This document shows positions 30,083 to 32,561 of a stretch of DNA of 32,561 nt, in pieces. Every line of letters begins with the position of its first letter. The first letter of the stretch is position 1. The DNA is taken from positions 97,316-129,876 of the forward strand of contig BFEA01000814.1 of assembly GCA_003427395.1 (NCBI GenBank), written 5' to 3'. This stretch comes from Chara braunii (taxonomy: Eukaryota > Streptophyta > Charophyceae > Charales > Characeae). Below the pieces are notes generated by a model. It saw only the letters and a program-made list of their open reading frames with translations, ran no database searches and had not been told where the DNA came from. Both the position numbers and the translations under genes were made by a program.

Positions 30083-30167
30083 GGTCCCACTTACACGAAT
30101 TAAGCGATATTGACCGTAGATAGCAAAGATTAATGGTCAGAATCTCTTAATCCGTGCAAGTGGGACC
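30083..30167. mobile_element. 85-bp foldback element
   Basis: GGTCCCACTTACACGAATTA (30083-30102) pairs with the reverse complement of 30148-30167 (GGTCCCACTTGCACGGATTA); pairing continues inward to TGACC. No target duplication is certain. Confidence 0.7.
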
Positions 30168-30177
30168 TTGCCCCGGA

Positions 30178-30612
30178 TGTCCCTAAGGACAAATTTTTCA
30201 ATTTTGGTAGTGGAGCACCGGACACTTCACACAACCTCTCGAAACTTTGGTGCAGCGGACCTCTATCTGCCCTGGCCTACAGCCAGGGCCAATCTGGCCA
30301 TTTTCCCTATTCGGTCAGTGGGATCAGGCCGTGGCCTGATCCCGAAGGCCGTGTGGTTATTCTGTCCAGACTTGTCCTGCCCGGTACCACTGTCGGTACC
30401 AGGCCAACCCAGTCAAGTCCAGTCAGTCCGCTGGGGGCATACCCCAGCTGCAATCTGTTTTGTGGCTCATTCTTCATTTGCACAGATTGGAGTACGCGCG
30501 TGTTGAGTCTGGGTTGGAGCTGCGTTATCCCTTCCAGCTCCATCTCCATCTCCCCCATCCTCATCCCTTCGTCTTCATCCTGAAGGACCGCCATCCCGGC
30601 GGGTCCGTCACA
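30178..30612 (+). mobile_element. Probable 5' LTR of an LTR retrotransposon
   Basis: It ends ...GTCACA immediately before a primer-binding site. A possible start is TGTCCC at 30178, but only the right end is well supported because the partner LTR is not in the window. It contains a perfect palindrome at 30320-30343 and a GGTACC hairpin near 30379-30402. Confidence 0.45.
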
Positions 30613-30613
30613 T

Positions 30614-30625
30614 TGGTATCAGAGC
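30614..30625 (+). promoter_or_regulatory. Primer-binding site for Met-tRNA
   Basis: TGGTATCAGAGC, one base after the LTR end, is the sequence complementary to the 3' end of plant Met-tRNA and primes minus-strand DNA synthesis in many plant LTR retrotransposons. Confidence 0.85.
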
Positions 30626-32561
30626 AGGCTTTCCTCCCTGCTCTTCTCCCCCACCCACCCCACCTATCAGTTGCCACGCGGCTTGAGCAAAAAAGAAAAA
30701 AAAGAAAAAGAAAAAAAAAAAGCTCGCCACTTTTCTTTGGTAATGACACCGGTGCACTCTTTCGATCGTAACCTCTGCAACGGTGGTCCAAATTTATGGA
30801 TCTTTAGCTTGTTGGAAAACCCTCGACGTGCTGCTTCCAACAAGCTATAGATCGCTAACTTCTGTACGGTATTTGAGGAGCTACAATCTTTCAAAGATCG
30901 CAATTTTGTTTTGAAGCTCCCAAAACCACCGGTGCTCGTTTTTTTTCAACGAGCGCTATTACAGGAGGCAGTGGCTGATGCTGCGCCTTATCAAGTTGGA
31001 AGCGGCTTTCAAAAAGCTTTTTAACAAGACCTCTATCGCCAAATTTCACCTAGCAAGTGAAAAGTTATTGGCAAAAGAGTGTTTGCCCTCTACCTCTCCT
31101 CTCTTGACCTGTGACCATCTCCATAGTGTCACGTGGCAGTTTGCTGAGGATTTTTTTTTTTGAAGACCCCCCTGGCTAGGGGGCTAGGGGGCTGCACTAC
31201 AGTGAAACTGGGTGGCTGATCAAGATCTCAGCCAACCCCAGATAATGTGCAGCAGCAGTTCATCACCACCTTGAAGACCCCTTCTCCCAAGGGGTGTGTA
31301 AAGGCCAAGATCTTGTGGATCTTGGTGAGATTTTATGCTCTTGGTTACCCAAGAGCTGGATATCACCTCTCTCATCACTTATTCACTCTCCCACTCCCTT
31401 TTCCCTCTCTCTCCTTCATCATCTGACCTTCTTTTTCTCTCATCACCACTCATCCATCACCTTTTCTCATTTCTTCCCTCTCAACTTTTCTCATTTCTCT
31501 CCTCTTCTCCCCACTAATCTGTCATCCCCTTCACTCTTTCTCCATCCACTACCATATTTTTACTCTCTCCTCTCCCAACCTCACTCTCCTTGCTTCTTTT
31601 CCCTACTTCTCTCCTCTTCTTCCCATTAATCTCTCAGACCCCTCCCTCTTCACTCATCTCCCACCATCTTTTTCTCTCCTCTCTCTCCACTCACCTTCTT
31701 TTACTAATCTCTCCCTCTTTTCGTTACCTTTTCCATAGCTTTCTCTCTCATTCTCTCACCCTCCTCCCTTCCTTTCTTCCCCCAACTACAACCCCATCAT
31801 CCCACTCACCTACCACTTCAGTCTTTTCTCTTTCCCACCTATTTTTCTCTTTTCTCATCACTTTTTCAGCTTCCCCCCCCGCACTCCGAATTTTTCTGTT
31901 TTTCTTTTTTTCTCTTTCTCTTTGATGTAAAATTTCTTTTTTCCTCCAAAACTTTGAATCATCTTATTCCCGACTTCTTTTCTTATTTTCTTATTTATTT
32001 TTTTATTTATTTTATTTATTCTAAAAATTCAAAATTTTCTGCGGCACCTCTATATCTTGCTAGGACTTAGTCTTTCTTTGTTGTCGGCGCACATTTTGAC
32101 CCCTTGGGGGTAGCGAAGCACGCGCCAAAATTTTCCATTCTACTCAGTCTTTTCTTGACGGCACACTTCGACCCCATGGGGGTAACGAAATGCTGCCGAA
32201 ATTTTTGAAAAATTTCAAAACTTAGTTTCTCTTCACTCTCTTCCACCTCCTTATTTATTTGTTTACTTACTCATTTATTTTTCTAAAAATTTTAATTTAC
32301 GACATTTTGAAAGTTAGAGTGTCCCTCTTGCACTTTCTTTCCTCTTGGCCCATTTCTGACCCCATGGGAGAGAGAATAGAGTAAATGTGCATGGGGTCAG
32401 AAATGTGGCGGCAAACTAATCAAGAAAAACCCTAAACCCTAGAAAAACCCTAAGGAAACCCTAACCGGAGTTTAGGTGGTTAGGAGAAGGTGGCGGCAAA
32501 CTAATCAAGAAAAAAAAATAATAACTATGGATGGGAGAGAGAATAGAGTAAACAGTGGATT
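30626..32561 (+). other. Non-coding interior after the primer-binding site
   Basis: No gag or pol motif was found in about 1.9 kb. There is a strong hairpin (TAGCTTGTTGGAA 30805-30817 with 30835-30847), then a strongly pyrimidine-rich tract at about 31370-31930 and AT-rich sequence. If it belongs to the LTR element, that element is non-autonomous or its coding part lies beyond the window. Confidence 0.4.
32400..32561 (+). repeat. Telomere-like CCCTAAA motifs and permuted duplications
   Basis: AACCCTAAACCCTAG followed by two more CCCTAA units lies at about 32430-32464. GGTGGCGGCAAACTAATCAA-type sequence occurs near 32405 and 32489, and GGGAGAGAGAATAGAGTAAA near 32365 and 32534. The array is too short and mixed to be a telomere. 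Confidence 0.6.

Noticed and set aside
32430-32464. Chromosome end
   Set aside because: Only a few CCCTAA units mixed with other sequence, and non-telomeric DNA continues after them.

Overview
This is a eukaryotic, repeat-dominated stretch of a plant-type genome. Three things point to plants. The LTR-retrotransposon primer-binding site is TGGTATCAGAGC, the plant Met-tRNA type. The LINE carries a C-terminal reverse-transcriptase zinc-binding domain. The Mutator, PIF/Harbinger and retroelement families fit a streptophyte. The zinc-knuckle/coiled-coil ORF1 beside a GIY-YIG/RT ORF reminds me of charophyte algae such as Chara; this is a family-resemblance inference, not a database result.

Layout. 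1-2289: right part of a PIF/Harbinger transposon with a broken transposase on the minus strand. 2611-8517: a Mutator-like TIR pair (82 bp, about 87% identical inverted, 9-bp target duplication) enclosing a decayed Penelope-like retroelement (PLE). The PLE has 200-bp terminal direct repeats, a zinc-knuckle/coiled-coil ORF1, an ORF2 with GIY-YIG ahead of RT, and a complete hammerhead ribozyme core whose predicted cleavage point is exactly where the terminal repeat starts. 8518-9677: small repeats. 9678-13511 (minus): the only host-like gene, an intronless reading path that joins a divergent HSP70 to two successive triosephosphate-isomerase-like domains, all with catalytic residues lost, interrupted by two single-base frame changes. 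13512-22117: non-coding, with foldback elements, tRNA-derived SINEs, a U6 snRNA pseudogene with 5' inversion, hammerhead-like cores, microsatellites, GATT arrays and a 788-base assembly gap. 22118-28869 (minus): a decayed LINE with ORF1, endonuclease and RT, with a Tourist-like MITE in its 3' region. 28870-30170: LINE tail fragment and a foldback element. 30178-32561: one LTR, its primer-binding site and a non-coding, pyrimidine-rich interior.

The transposon ORFs are broken mostly by in-frame stop codons, whereas the HSP70/TIM locus keeps about 1,270 codons without one and has only two frame changes. That contrast suggests the locus is, or was until recently, a real gene, and it is the most unusual item here. 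The best-supported element biology is the PLE with its ribozyme at the repeat boundary, and the U6 pseudogene, which shows that a LINE-type machinery moves small RNAs in this genome.
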